The position numbers and the translations under genes are program-made. This document shows, in pieces, positions 7,606-16,058 of a stretch of 64,000 bases of DNA. Source of the stretch: Sandaracinus amylolyticus. Lineage in GTDB: Bacteria > Myxococcota_A > Polyangia > Polyangiales > Sandaracinaceae. Positions within the stretch are counted from its first letter, which is position 1; each line of letters opens with the position of its first letter. Where the stretch lies: assembly GCF_000737325.1 (NCBI RefSeq), contig NZ_CP011125.1:1054001-1118000 (forward strand). Reading direction: 5' to 3'. A model generated the notes under the pieces. It was not told where the DNA came from. It was given only the letters and a program-made list of their open reading frames with translations, and made no database searches.

Positions 7606-8454
7606 ATGGACCGCAACCTCGTGCTCGGTGTCGCCCTGCTCGCGGTCGGGGTCGCGATCGCGACCTACTCGACGCTCGTCGATCCCGACGCGCTCCCCGC
7701 GCGCTGGTGGCGGGCGCGCGAGGCCGCGCTCGCCGGAGATCTCGCGTTCGTGCGCGCGAAGGTCTCGGCGCGGACCGTGCTGATCGCGCAGGCGATCGGC
7801 GTCGTGGGCGCGCTCTCGCTCGCGATGGTGAGCGGACAGCCGCTCTTCGTACTGGTGGTGCCGTTTCTCGTGATCGGGCCAGCGCTGCACCTCCAGAAGG
7901 CGCGCGCCGCGCGCGTCACCGCGGTCGAGAGCGACGTCGAGGCGTGGCTCACCGCGATGGCGAGCTCGCTGCGCACCGACGGATCGATCGGCGGCGCGCT
8001 CGCCTACGCGTCGCGCCTCTCGACCGGCGCGATGTCGGAGGAGCTCGAGGTGCTGCTCGTCGAGTGCGAGCTCGGCGCGACGCTCGACGACGCGCTCCGG
8101 CGCCTCTCCGAGCGCATCCGCAGCCCGATGATCACCGGCGTCGTCGCGCTGCTGCTGGTGGGCCGCCGCACCGGTGGCGAGCTGCCCGCGCTGCTCGAGA
8201 GCAACGCGCGACAGCTGCGCGAGATCGCGCGCCTCGAGGGCGTGATCCGCAGCAAGACCGCGGAGGGCAAGGGCCAGATCTGGGTGCTCGGCGCGCTGCC
8301 GCTCGCCATCGCGCTCGCGCTGCGCGCGCTGAGCCCGGGGTACTTCGACCCCCTCTTCGAAGGGCTCATCGGCGGGATCGTGCTCGCGCTCGCGATCGCG
8401 CTCTGGCTCGCGGCGATCTTCACGGCGCGCTCGGTGCTCGCGCTGGAGGTGTGA
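7606..8454 (+). CDS. tadB: TadB-like inner-membrane platform protein
   Basis: 282 aa with hydrophobic segments near residues 6-26, 62-100 and two C-terminal helices (about 225-275), flanking a type II secretion system F (GspF-like) cytoplasmic domain with EVDAWLTAMASSLRT-like helices (here DVEAWLTAMASSLRTDGS) and a GGELPALLE turn. TadB and TadC form the membrane platform on which the TadA ATPase acts. It is 13 bases after cpaB, with AAGGAGC before the ATG. TadA itself is not in this window. Confidence 0.85.
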   Translation: MDRNLVLGVALLAVGVAIATYSTLVDPDALPARWWRAREAALAGDLAFVRAKVSARTVLIAQAIGVVGALSLAMVSGQPLFVLVVPFLVIGPALHLQKARAARVTAVESDVEAWLTAMASSLRTDGSIGGALAYASRLSTGAMSEELEVLLVECELGATLDDALRRLSERIRSPMITGVVALLLVGRRTGGELPALLESNARQLREIARLEGVIRSKTAEGKGQIWVLGALPLAIALALRALSPGYFDPLFEGLIGGIVLALAIALWLAAIFTARSVLALEV

Positions 8455-8458
8455 CGTG

Positions 8459-9361
8459 ATGACGACCTCGCTCGCATGGCTGACCTACGGGCTCGCGCTC
8501 GCCGCGATCGGCTTCGTGCTCGCGTCGATGCTCGTCGCCTCGGAGCCGCCGCTCGCCGACGCGCGCGCCGGACATCGCGGGATCCTCCGCGCGCGCAGCA
8601 TCGCGGCCGGTGGGCTCGTGCGGTGGATCGATCCGATCGTGCGCCACGTCGCGGCATGGCTGCCGTCGTCGCGCCTGGGATCGCTCGGGGTGCGCGCCGA
8701 AGAAGCGCTGGCGCGCGCGGGCTCGCCACACGGATGGGTCGCGTCGGAGCTCGTCGCCGCGTCGATCGTGCTCTCCGCGATCGCCACGCTCGGCGCGCTG
8801 CTCGCCTGCGCGATGGTGCCGCGCGTGCCGATCGCGCTGGTGCCCCTCGCGACGATGGTCGGTGCGGCGCATCCGCTCTCGATCCTGCGCGAGGCGCGCG
8901 CGCATCGCGAGCGCACGATCACCCGCGCGCTCCCGGGATGTGTCGAGGTCATGGCGCTCTGCATGAGCGCGGGCATGGACTTCGTCGGCGCGGTGCGCAC
9001 GACGCTCTCCGACGCGGTCGCGGCGGGCACGCCGCTCCACGACGAGCTCACGCGCATGCTCGAGGAGCTGCAGCTCGGGTCGACGCGCGGCGCTGCGCTG
9101 GCGCGCCTCGGAGAGCGCGTGCCGACGCGCCCGGTGCGCGATCTCGTGAACGCGGCGCTGCGCGCGGAGGAGAAGGGGAGCCCGCTCGCCGACGCGCTCG
9201 CGGTGCAGGCGTCGGTGCTGCGGCAGCGCCGCGGCGTCGCGGTGGAAGAAGCGGCGGCACGCGCGAGCCTCGCGCTCCTCGCACCGCTCACGTTGGTGTT
9301 CGGCGCCATCATGCTGCTCGTTCTCGGGCCGATGGCGCTCTCGATCGCGGAGGGACTCTGA
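8459..9361 (+). CDS. tadC: TadC-like inner-membrane platform protein
   Basis: 300 aa, companion of TadB: N-terminal membrane helix, two central helices (about 95-140), a GspF domain with LPGCVEVMALCMSAGMDF and a C-terminal hydrophobic helix (LTLVFGAIMLLVLGPMAL). ATG 8459 is used; a GTG three bases earlier is in frame. The last base of its TGA stop is the A of the next gene's ATG (TGATG). Confidence 0.85.
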   Translation: MTTSLAWLTYGLALAAIGFVLASMLVASEPPLADARAGHRGILRARSIAAGGLVRWIDPIVRHVAAWLPSSRLGSLGVRAEEALARAGSPHGWVASELVAASIVLSAIATLGALLACAMVPRVPIALVPLATMVGAAHPLSILREARAHRERTITRALPGCVEVMALCMSAGMDFVGAVRTTLSDAVAAGTPLHDELTRMLEELQLGSTRGAALARLGERVPTRPVRDLVNAALRAEEKGSPLADALAVQASVLRQRRGVAVEEAAARASLALLAPLTLVFGAIMLLVLGPMALSIAEGL

Positions 9362-10221
9362 TGCGCATCCGAGCTCGGGCTCACGTGGACTACGAGGACG
9401 GCACGCGCGACACGTTCGAGCTCGCGCGCTCGCCGATGACGATCGGGCGCGCGCCGACGTGCGACGCCGCGCTGATCGGAGCGCGACGTGTCGAGTGGGA
9501 GCACGCGCGCATCGAGCTCACGCGCGACGCGGTGTGCCTCACGCCGCTCGCGACGCCGGACGAGACGCCGGTGCGCACGCCGTATGGACGCGCGGTCGCG
9601 CTCGGCGATGCGCGCATCACGTTCGAGCGCGTCGAGGGGCCGGGCATGCGCGCGTACTGGATGCGCGGGCTCTCGGTCGCGGTCGCGACGGTGATCGTCG
9701 CGTCGCTCGGCACGCTCGTGATCGGGCGGCGCGGTGCGCGCGCGGCGGCGGAGGAGGACACGCCGAGCGCGTCGCGCCCTGCGCTCTTCGACGACGACCA
9801 CGTCGCGTCGTGCGATCAGGAGGAGCGCGCGGGGCGGCGCACGCTCGAGCTCTCGCTGGCGGCGCGCGCGCTGCGCGAGCAACGCGCGTTCGACGTGCAG
9901 GACGGAGTGCGCGCCGTCGAGACCTTCGCGCGCGCGGCGGCGTGCGCCGAGCACGTGGGCGACGCGCTCGGCGCGGACGCGCTGCGCGCCGAGGGCGACG
10001 CGCTGCGCATGGAGCTCGAAGAGCGCGCGGCGAGGTTGATCGCGCGGGTGCGGCGAGCGCGACAGCGCGAGGACGTGGAGGCGGAGCGCACCGCGCTGCG
10101 CTCGCTGCTCGACCTGCTCTCGCATCGCGACGACGCGCTGACTCAGGAGTACGTCGCGCGGGCGCGCACGCTCGAGGCCGAGGCGTCGCGGACCTCGCGC
10201 TTCCCGCGGCTCGGGCGCTGA
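9361..10221 (+). CDS. FHA-domain membrane protein of the tad operon
   Basis: 286 aa. Residues 1-98 form a forkhead-associated (FHA) domain: MTIGRAPTCDAAL supplies the GR turn, but the usual SxxH is replaced by EWEHARIEL, so phospho-threonine binding may be weakened. A membrane helix (about 105-122, VAVATVIVASLGTLVIG) leads to a helical, TPR-like C-terminal region (about 145-280), presumably periplasmic. The start overlaps tadC (TGATG). Its place at the operon end suggests it ties the pilus to kinase signalling, which fits the kinases at 12391 and 13474. Confidence 0.75.
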   Translation: MRIRARAHVDYEDGTRDTFELARSPMTIGRAPTCDAALIGARRVEWEHARIELTRDAVCLTPLATPDETPVRTPYGRAVALGDARITFERVEGPGMRAYWMRGLSVAVATVIVASLGTLVIGRRGARAAAEEDTPSASRPALFDDDHVASCDQEERAGRRTLELSLAARALREQRAFDVQDGVRAVETFARAAACAEHVGDALGADALRAEGDALRMELEERAARLIARVRRARQREDVEAERTALRSLLDLLSHRDDALTQEYVARARTLEAEASRTSRFPRLGR

Positions 10222-10228
10222 CGTTCGC

Positions 10229-12391
10229 TCAGCGTGTGAGGGCGACCGCGAGGATCACGATCGCGATCGACACGCCGATCGCGATCGTGATCACACGCCG
10301 CGCGCGGAGCGCGTCCTCGGAGGCACGCACCAGCGCGCGCGCGTCCTCCGGCCACGCAGGCGGCGCGCCTCCCGCCGCCGCGAGCTCGTCGAGCTCGGCG
10401 CGCGTGAGCAAGAGCGCGCGCGCACGACCGCTGCGCGCCCAGCGCTCCGCGGCCGCGAGCACGGTGCGGTGCACGTCGGGCTGGGTCGCGATCCACTCGG
10501 CGAGGCGAGGCCAGGCGCGCACGAGGCCCGGGTGCGCCAGCGTGATGGTCTCGCCGTCGCGCGCGAGGATTCGCTCGTCGACGAGGCGCTCGACGAGGGC
10601 ACTGGCCGCATCGCCGAGCCCCGCGACGAGCCGCTCGCGCGCGATCGTCCCCGCGTCCGCGGTGCGTCGCAGCACGGCGCGCGCAAGCCCGAGGTCGGCG
10701 TCGGAGAGCCGCGCGACCCACGCCTCGGCGTGCGCCGCGAGCGCGCCGACCGCGCCGCCGATCGCGTCGTAGTCCGCGCGGGTGAGCGACGTGCCTTCGC
10801 GGCGCTCCCACAATCGTTGGAGCACCAACGAGACGATCGGCAGGCTCGCGCTGCTCGCGGCCGCGCTCGTCTCCTCCACGAGCACGTCGACGATGGTCGC
10901 GTCCTCGGCCTCCGCGCGATCGAGCGAGCGCGTGATCGCTTCGTGCAGCGCGGCGCCCGCGAGCGGCCGGACGCGCGTCGTCGCGGTGCTCGGGTCGCCG
11001 GTGATCGTCTCGTCGCGCGCGACCACGACGATGCGCACCGGCTCCGCGGGATCGCCCACCGCGCGCGCGAGCGCTGCGCCCAGCAGGCGCGTCTCGTCGC
11101 GCTCGCTCGACGGATCGTCGAGCGGATCGATCACCAGCAGGACGCGCTTGCGCAGCGCGGTCGCGAGCCGTCCGAGCGCGAGACCGAGCGCGCCCGGAGA
11201 CGCGCGCAGCCGCGCCTCGAGGTCACGATCGTCGCGCCCCTCCGAGGCGTCGGCGATCGCGCGCGCGATGCTCGCGAACGGGCTCGGCCCCGGCTCGACC
11301 ACGAGCACGTGCCAGCGCTGCGTCGCCTCCAGCCTCGGCACGAGCCCTGCGCGCACGAGCGACGTCTTGCCCACGCCCGCGGGACCGACGACGCGCGTCA
11401 GCGGCTCGCGCTCGACCCGCGCGACGAGCTCGTCGATCTCGCGCTCCCGCCCGCGGAAGACGTCGGCGTCGCGCCGCTCGTAGGCGGCCAGGCCGCGGTA
11501 CGGCTCGCGCGTCGCGAGCGTCGGCGCGAGGCGCGCGAGCTCGGTCGCGATCTCCGCTGCGCTCGGTCGCGCTCCGGGATCGCGCGACAGGCATCGGAGC
11601 ACGAGCGCCGAGAGCTCCGGGGGCACGCGCGACGGGAGCGGCGGGAACGGCTGCTCGCCGTCGAGGCGCGCCATCAGCGCGACGGGATCGAGGCCCGCGA
11701 GCGGCTGCTTCCGCGCGAGCATCTCGTAGAGCACGAGCCCGATCGCCCACGAGTCGGTGCCGCGCGCGTCGCGCCCTTCCCACTGCTCGGGCGCCATGTA
11801 CGCCGGCGTGCCCGCGATCGACGCGTCGGGCGAGCGCGAGATCGCGGAAGGGCGCAGATCGAAGCGCGTGAGATCGTCGGGCGCGACCGGGCCGTCCTCC
11901 TCGACGAGCCGTGCGATGCCGAAGTCGAGCACGCGCACGCGATCGTCGTGTCCCACCACGACGTTGCTCGGCTTCAGATCGCGATGGAGCAGCCCGACGT
12001 CGTGCGCCGCCGCGATCGCGCGCGCGATGCCCTCGGCGAGCTGCGCCGCGCGGCCGATGGTCGGGGGATCGGCGCGCAGCAGCTGGTGCAGCGTGCGGCC
12101 GTGCACGTACTCGAGCGCGACGTAGGGACGACCGCCGTGCTCGCCGACGTCGTAGACCGTGATGACGTTCGGGTGCGAGAGCGACGCGGTCGCGCGCGCC
12201 TCGAACGTGAACTGCGCCCGCGCGCGCGCCGAGCCCACGAGCGTGCGCGAGAGGAATTTCAGCGCGGCGAGGCGCCCGAGCTCGACGTGCCGCGCGAGGT
12301 AGACGCGACCCATGCCGCCCGACGCGATGGGACGGAGCACGCGGTACGGCCCGACGATCGCTCCGACCTCGGAGCCCTCCGCGACGCTCAT
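10229..12391 (-). CDS. Ser/Thr kinase fused to an nSTAND1 ATPase domain, C-terminal membrane anchor
   Basis: 720 aa. The Hanks-type kinase domain spans about residues 15-285: glycine loop ASGGMGRV, K45 in ALKFL, HRDLKPSN at 136-143, DFG at 156-158, and GTPAYMAPEQ. From 297 comes the novel-STAND-1 signature: EPYRGLAAYERRDADVFRGR and then Walker A GPAGVGKT (336-343), followed by Walker B-like VLLVIDPLDD. STAND domains are signal-gated NTPase switches. A hydrophobic helix (about 698-716) ends the protein. It is divergent from the pilin gene at 12535; a link between the two is inferred from position. Confidence 0.88.
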   Translation of the reverse strand: MSVAEGSEVGAIVGPYRVLRPIASGGMGRVYLARHVELGRLAALKFLSRTLVGSARARAQFTFEARATASLSHPNVITVYDVGEHGGRPYVALEYVHGRTLHQLLRADPPTIGRAAQLAEGIARAIAAAHDVGLLHRDLKPSNVVVGHDDRVRVLDFGIARLVEEDGPVAPDDLTRFDLRPSAISRSPDASIAGTPAYMAPEQWEGRDARGTDSWAIGLVLYEMLARKQPLAGLDPVALMARLDGEQPFPPLPSRVPPELSALVLRCLSRDPGARPSAAEIATELARLAPTLATREPYRGLAAYERRDADVFRGREREIDELVARVEREPLTRVVGPAGVGKTSLVRAGLVPRLEATQRWHVLVVEPGPSPFASIARAIADASEGRDDRDLEARLRASPGALGLALGRLATALRKRVLLVIDPLDDPSSERDETRLLGAALARAVGDPAEPVRIVVVARDETITGDPSTATTRVRPLAGAALHEAITRSLDRAEAEDATIVDVLVEETSAAASSASLPIVSLVLQRLWERREGTSLTRADYDAIGGAVGALAAHAEAWVARLSDADLGLARAVLRRTADAGTIARERLVAGLGDAASALVERLVDERILARDGETITLAHPGLVRAWPRLAEWIATQPDVHRTVLAAAERWARSGRARALLLTRAELDELAAAGGAPPAWPEDARALVRASEDALRARRVITIAIGVSIAIVILAVALTR

Positions 12392-12419
12392 GCGGCGCGA
12401 GGATGCCGCGTCGATGAAC

Positions 12420-12482
12420 GCGTGCCCAGGGGGTCATGCGCATGCGCATGGCCGATGCCCGCCGCGATGCGCATGCGCATCG
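12420..12482 (+). promoter_or_regulatory. Degenerate activator sites with twin 14-bp palindromes upstream of the 12535 pilin gene
   Basis: Relative to the sigma54 GG at 12507, matches to TGGGCATCG are centred at 29 (TGCGCATCG, 12474-12482, one mismatch), 50 (CGATGCCCG, 12453-12461, reverse, one mismatch) and about 83 (core TGCCCA, 12423-12428). These are the same positions as the exact sites at the 5.3-kb promoter. Two copies of the self-complementary ATGCGCATGCGCAT (12436-12449 and 12467-12480) overlap the set, 31 bp apart. Confidence 0.5.
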
Positions 12483-12505
12483 CTCGTCCGGGCTCGCGGA
12501 TCGCG

Positions 12506-12521
12506 CGGCACGCTCGCTGCT
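12506..12521 (+). promoter_or_regulatory. Sigma54 promoter of the 12535 pilin gene
   Basis: CGGCACGCTCGCTGCT has GG-N10-GC spacing and shares GGCACG-N3-GCTGC with the promoters at 4164, 5344 and 21522. The ATG is 15 bases past the GC, almost the same as at 4192, implying a leaderless or near-leaderless mRNA. Confidence 0.65.
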
Positions 12522-12534
12522 CCGCGCGTCATCG

Positions 12535-13464
12535 ATGGACACCGACCACACGAAGCCACGCTCGCTCCGACGCGACACGCGCGGAGCGATGAGCACGCAG
12601 CAGATCATCATCACGACGTTCGTCGCCGTCGCAGGCGTGACGACGATGGGCTCGCTCGGCTTCGCATCGAGCGAGGCGTTCGTCGGCGAGGCCGGCGAGC
12701 TCGACGACTCGGCGATCGCGGGGCTCGACGACGGGCTCGGCGCGCCCGACCTCGACGGCGCGTTCGTCCCACCCGGCGTTCCCGATCCCGATCGTCGTCG
12801 CGACCGAGATCGCGATCGTGATCGAGATCGAGATCGTGATCGCGACGGCCCGCGCGATCGTGGGCGCGACGCCGGTGTCGATCGCGGCGCGCCCGACGCC
12901 GGCGCCGAGGAGATGGTCTGCAGCGCGCGCGACCGTCGCAACCCGCGCAGTCGACCCGCGAACGGCAGCCAGGGCCAGCAGGTGCCGACGGTGAGCGACT
13001 ACTACAACCCCGCGGCGATCGGGCACCACCCCGGGCAGCCGAACTTCTACTCGGTGCCGACGCGCAACGGCAGCGGACCGAGCGTGTGGGTCTCGACGAT
13101 CCCGATCGATCAGTCGGACTTCGAGGACATCGTCGACGGCTCTCCGGGCCGCACGTACGTGCTCAGCGGGACGCACGGCTCGGAGGACGGCGAAGGGCCC
13201 GGCGCGTGTCGCAGCAACGGCATGCCCGCGAGCGGCGCGAACGGCATCCACGAGGGTCAATTCCTCGACGAGGATCGCCAGCGCTGGTCCGGCACGCCGG
13301 GGGTGGTCGTCGAGGACGCGTCGAGGCTCTCGCAGCGCGCGGTCGCGAACCGCATCCGCCAGCTCGTGCGCAACCTCGGGCCGAACGATCGGATCGTGCT
13401 CGCGTGGTGCTACAGCGAGCGCAACACCGGGCTCACCAGCATCCTCGAGAACGGTTGTCTGTAG
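12535..13464 (+). CDS. Flp-like pilin with a caspase-like C-terminal domain (second paralogue)
   Basis: 309 aa. Residues 1-107 match the 4192 protein without gaps: RDTRG ending at G17, a hydrophobic helix (Q22 at +5 rather than Glu), AFVGEA at 48-53, LDDS at 57-60, and DPDRRRD then (DR)n from 84. The C-terminal domain (about 150-309) differs completely. It has a strand ending in His-Gly (YVLSGTHGSED, H214), a strand/helix unit, and a strand ending in Cys (RIVLAWCYSER, C292). That His-Gly...Cys order is seen in caspase-, clostripain- and CHAT-like proteases and in the Stv domain; assignment is inference. It is followed after nine bases by a kinase gene. Confidence 0.75.
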   Translation: MDTDHTKPRSLRRDTRGAMSTQQIIITTFVAVAGVTTMGSLGFASSEAFVGEAGELDDSAIAGLDDGLGAPDLDGAFVPPGVPDPDRRRDRDRDRDRDRDRDRDGPRDRGRDAGVDRGAPDAGAEEMVCSARDRRNPRSRPANGSQGQQVPTVSDYYNPAAIGHHPGQPNFYSVPTRNGSGPSVWVSTIPIDQSDFEDIVDGSPGRTYVLSGTHGSEDGEGPGACRSNGMPASGANGIHEGQFLDEDRQRWSGTPGVVVEDASRLSQRAVANRIRQLVRNLGPNDRIVLAWCYSERNTGLTSILENGCL

Positions 13465-13473
13465 AGTAGGTGG

Positions 13474-14418
13474 GTGCACGAACGGCTCGTTCCCGGCGCG
13501 ACGCTCGGCGGCTACGTCGTCGAGCGTCATCTCGCGCGTGGCGGCATGGCGGACGTCTATCTCGCGCGCGATCGCGCGAGCGGTGCGCACGTCGCGCTCA
13601 AGGTGATCGCGGCCGACGTCGAGGTGGTGCAGCGCGAGCTCGAGCACGAGGCGCGCGCCGCGACGTGCGTGCGTCATCCGAACGTGGCCGCGACCATCGC
13701 GGCGGGTGTCGACGCGGGACGTGCGTTCCTCGTCATGGAGCACGTCGACGGCGTCTCGGTGCGCGATCTGCTCGGCGCGCTGACCCGCGTCGTGGTGCCG
13801 ATCGCGGTGCGGCTCCACGTCGTCGCGGGCGCGGCGCGCGGCCTCGACGCGGCGCACGAGGCGCGCGACGCGCGTGGCGCACCGCTCGGTCTCGTCCACC
13901 GCGACGTGAGCCCGTCGAACCTGCTGCTCGCGCGCAGCGGCGAGGTCCGGGTGATCGACTTCGGCATCGCGAAGACGCGCGAGCGCGCGACGCAGACTCG
14001 GCTCGGCGTGCTCAAGGGGAAGCTCTCGTACATGTCGCCCGAGCAGGCCGCGGGGGCGCGGCTCGACGCGCGCAGCGATCTCTTCTCGCTCGGGATCGTG
14101 CTCCACGAGCTGCTCTCGGAGCGGAAGCTCTTCGCGGCCGCGAGCCCTGCGGAGCTGCGCCGTCTCGTGGTGCGCGCGGAGATCCCGCCGCTCCCTGCGC
14201 ACGTCCCCGCGCCGATCGCGGAGCTCGTCGCCGCGATGCTGCAGCGCGATCCCGCATCACGCCCTGCGAGCGCGAGAGAGATCGCGGAGACGCTCGAGCG
14301 CGCGCTACGAGGCGACGAAGCGGCGCAGCTCGCGCCGATCGTGGACGCGCTGGTCGATGGGCGCGCACACGAGGACGCGCTCTACGACGCCGCGACGCGG
14401 ATCGACGAGCTCGACTGA
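13474..14418 (+). CDS. Soluble Ser/Thr protein kinase
   Basis: 314 aa, GTG start nine bases after the pilin stop, so it is probably co-transcribed from the sigma54 promoter at 12506. It is a complete Hanks-type kinase domain: glycine loop ARGGMADV, K43 in ALKVI, HRDVSPSN at 142-149 (the variant loop usual in myxobacteria), DFG at 162-164, LKGKLSYMSPEQ. There is almost nothing beyond the kinase domain: about 50 acidic residues and no membrane helix. Likely substrates or readers are the nearby FHA proteins (9361, 17546); that is inference. Confidence 0.88.
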   Translation: MHERLVPGATLGGYVVERHLARGGMADVYLARDRASGAHVALKVIAADVEVVQRELEHEARAATCVRHPNVAATIAAGVDAGRAFLVMEHVDGVSVRDLLGALTRVVVPIAVRLHVVAGAARGLDAAHEARDARGAPLGLVHRDVSPSNLLLARSGEVRVIDFGIAKTRERATQTRLGVLKGKLSYMSPEQAAGARLDARSDLFSLGIVLHELLSERKLFAAASPAELRRLVVRAEIPPLPAHVPAPIAELVAAMLQRDPASRPASAREIAETLERALRGDEAAQLAPIVDALVDGRAHEDALYDAATRIDELD

Positions 14419-14435
14419 GCGGACCGGCTCCGCTC
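14417..14435 (+). terminator. Short hairpin at the kinase stop
   Basis: The 7-bp stem GAGCGGA/TCCGCTC with a 5-base loop begins inside the stop codon of the 13474 kinase. No T-run. It is a plausible terminator from position only. Confidence 0.4.
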
Positions 14436-14465
14436 GCGCTGCTCCTCGCGGATCCTCGATCACCC

Positions 14466-14838
14466 TCAGCCGCCGAGGCAGCGCGAGACGAGCTCGGTGC
14501 GCGAGCCCACACCCGCCTTCCGGAGCACCGACGACACGTGGAGCTCGACGACCGAGATCGATCGGTGCCACGCCGCCGCGATTTCCTCGTTCGACGCGCC
14601 GCGCACCGTCGGCGCTTCGCGACGCGAAGCGACTCCCGTGCTCGAACATCGCGTCGGGGCCACCGAGGTCGTGCTCCACGCGCTCCAACATCGCGGCGAA
14701 CGCGTCCCACGAGACGCGGCGCTCGGGCGCGCCGATCGTCCCGAGGTCGAGCCCGCGCGCCAGCCGCTCGAAGCGTCGCGGCGAACGGCGGAGCGCGCCG
14801 AGGAAGTCGTCCACGAAGATGCCCGCCACCACGCTCAT
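14466..14838 (-). pseudogene. Remnant of a LuxR-type (HTH) transcription regulator
   Basis: Two pieces of one protein lie in different frames. From ATG 14838 comes an N-terminal piece (MSVVAGIFVDDFLGALRR ... SWDAFAAMLERVEHDLGGPDAMFEHG). About 14640-14660 the reading frame must change, after which a LuxR C-terminal DNA-binding helix-turn-helix follows (RGASNEEIAAAWHRS, then SVVELHVSSVLRKAGVGSRT), ending at 14466. The expected start of the HTH (T-x-R-E-x-E-V-x-x-L) is shortened to SRREAPTVRG, so both a frameshift and an internal deletion are present. A functional family member would be much longer between the two pieces. No active role expected. Confidence 0.65.
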
Positions 14839-14951
14839 CGCGTCGTGAGGATGCGGCGTGCGCGCGCGCGCCGACAGGGACCTCGGGTTTCCCCCAGTGT
14901 CGTCGCGCTCGCGCGCTCGTGCATCGTCGCCGCCGGTCGGGAGGACTGCGC

Positions 14952-16028
14952 GTGAAGACGAGGAGAGCGATCGCGGTGTGGCTCGTCGCCTTCGTGATCG
15001 GCTGCGGAGGCGACGACGCCGACACGCCGGCCGACGGCGGCGGCATGACGTCACCCGACGCGCGAGCGGAGGAGGTCGACGCCGCGCTCGCCGACGCGGG
15101 TGATGCGCACGACGCGGGTGGTGCGCACGACGCCGGCGACGGGCACGACGCCGGCGACACACCCGACGCGCACGTCGGCGACGACGCGGGCCCGCCGTGC
15201 GCCGGCGACGAGGAGCGCATCGATGGTGCGTGCGTGGGGACGCCGCGCGCCCTGGCGTCGCTCGCGCTCTGGCTGCGCTCGGACCGCGGCGTCGTGTGCG
15301 CGGACGGCGTCGTCACCGGATGGACGGATCAGTCGGACTCCGGGCGCGACGCGATCCAGGCGCGACCCGGGATGGGACCGCGCTGCGGGGCCGAGTCGGG
15401 CGAGCTCGACGGAGACGACGTCGTCTCGTTCGCGCCCGCCGGCGAGTGGTCGCGCGCGTCGCAGGACGACGCGCTGCTCGCGGTCGACCTCACGCCGCTC
15501 GAGGGAACGTTCACCGCGATCGTCGTCGCGCGCCGCGCGCTGCCGCACAAAGATCTCTCGTTCGTCCTCGGCACCGCGCTGCCCGGCGAGGTCGACGTGC
15601 CCTGCCTCGCCGGACCGTCGTCGCCCGAGTACCGCAGCGCTCCGCAACTCGGCTGGCGGACCGCGACGCGCACGACGTTCGACCTCGGCTGCGATCGCGT
15701 CGAGGTCGACGTGGCCGCCGAGGACGCGCGCGTCGAGATCGTCACCGCGCGCATCGGCCGCAGCAGCAGCCCCGTGCCGGTCCCGCATCGCTCGTTGTGG
15801 TCGGGCACGAGCCCCGTCACGTCCGGGGCGACCGACGGCTTCGCCTCCGACTCGAACGCCGGCCGGATCGGGCGTGGTCAGGGCGGCTCGCTGCTCGACA
15901 CGCGCTTCCGCGGCGACGTCGCGGAGATCATCGTCTTCGACGCGCACCTCGACGGCACGCCGGACGATCCGGCCACGCCTCTCGGCCGCGTGCACGAGTG
16001 GGTCCGAGCGCACTGGACGCTCCGCTGA
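14952..16028 (+). CDS. Lipoprotein with LamG-like domain and Asp-Ala-Gly repeats
   Basis: 358 aa. The GTG start at 14952 is chosen for GGGAGG just upstream (14939-14944) and for the lipoprotein signal that follows (MKTRRAIAVWLVAFVIGC). The mature chain opens with an Asp/Ala/Gly/His low-complexity linker (about 20-78; HDAG recurs). From about 90 there is a concanavalin/LamG-like beta-sandwich (LALWLRSDRGV, GWTDQSDSGRDA, and later AEIIVFDAHL), typical of surface proteins that bind glycans or other ligands. It is a single gene between the pseudogene and the sigma54 activator. Confidence 0.8.
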   Translation: MKTRRAIAVWLVAFVIGCGGDDADTPADGGGMTSPDARAEEVDAALADAGDAHDAGGAHDAGDGHDAGDTPDAHVGDDAGPPCAGDEERIDGACVGTPRALASLALWLRSDRGVVCADGVVTGWTDQSDSGRDAIQARPGMGPRCGAESGELDGDDVVSFAPAGEWSRASQDDALLAVDLTPLEGTFTAIVVARRALPHKDLSFVLGTALPGEVDVPCLAGPSSPEYRSAPQLGWRTATRTTFDLGCDRVEVDVAAEDARVEIVTARIGRSSSPVPVPHRSLWSGTSPVTSGATDGFASDSNAGRIGRGQGGSLLDTRFRGDVAEIIVFDAHLDGTPDDPATPLGRVHEWVRAHWTLR

Positions 16029-16058
16029 GCCGTCACGACGCCGAGCCGTCGACGCGCG

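Noticed and set aside
10813-10830. TCGTTGGAGCACCAACGA, similar to the palindrome at 46669
   Set aside because: It has a central mismatch and encodes a normal helix inside the nSTAND kinase, so it is probably chance.
15090-15185. GACGC-rich tandem DNA repeat
   Set aside because: It simply encodes the His-Asp-Ala-Gly linker of the lipoprotein at 14952; such linkers are common in this phylum.
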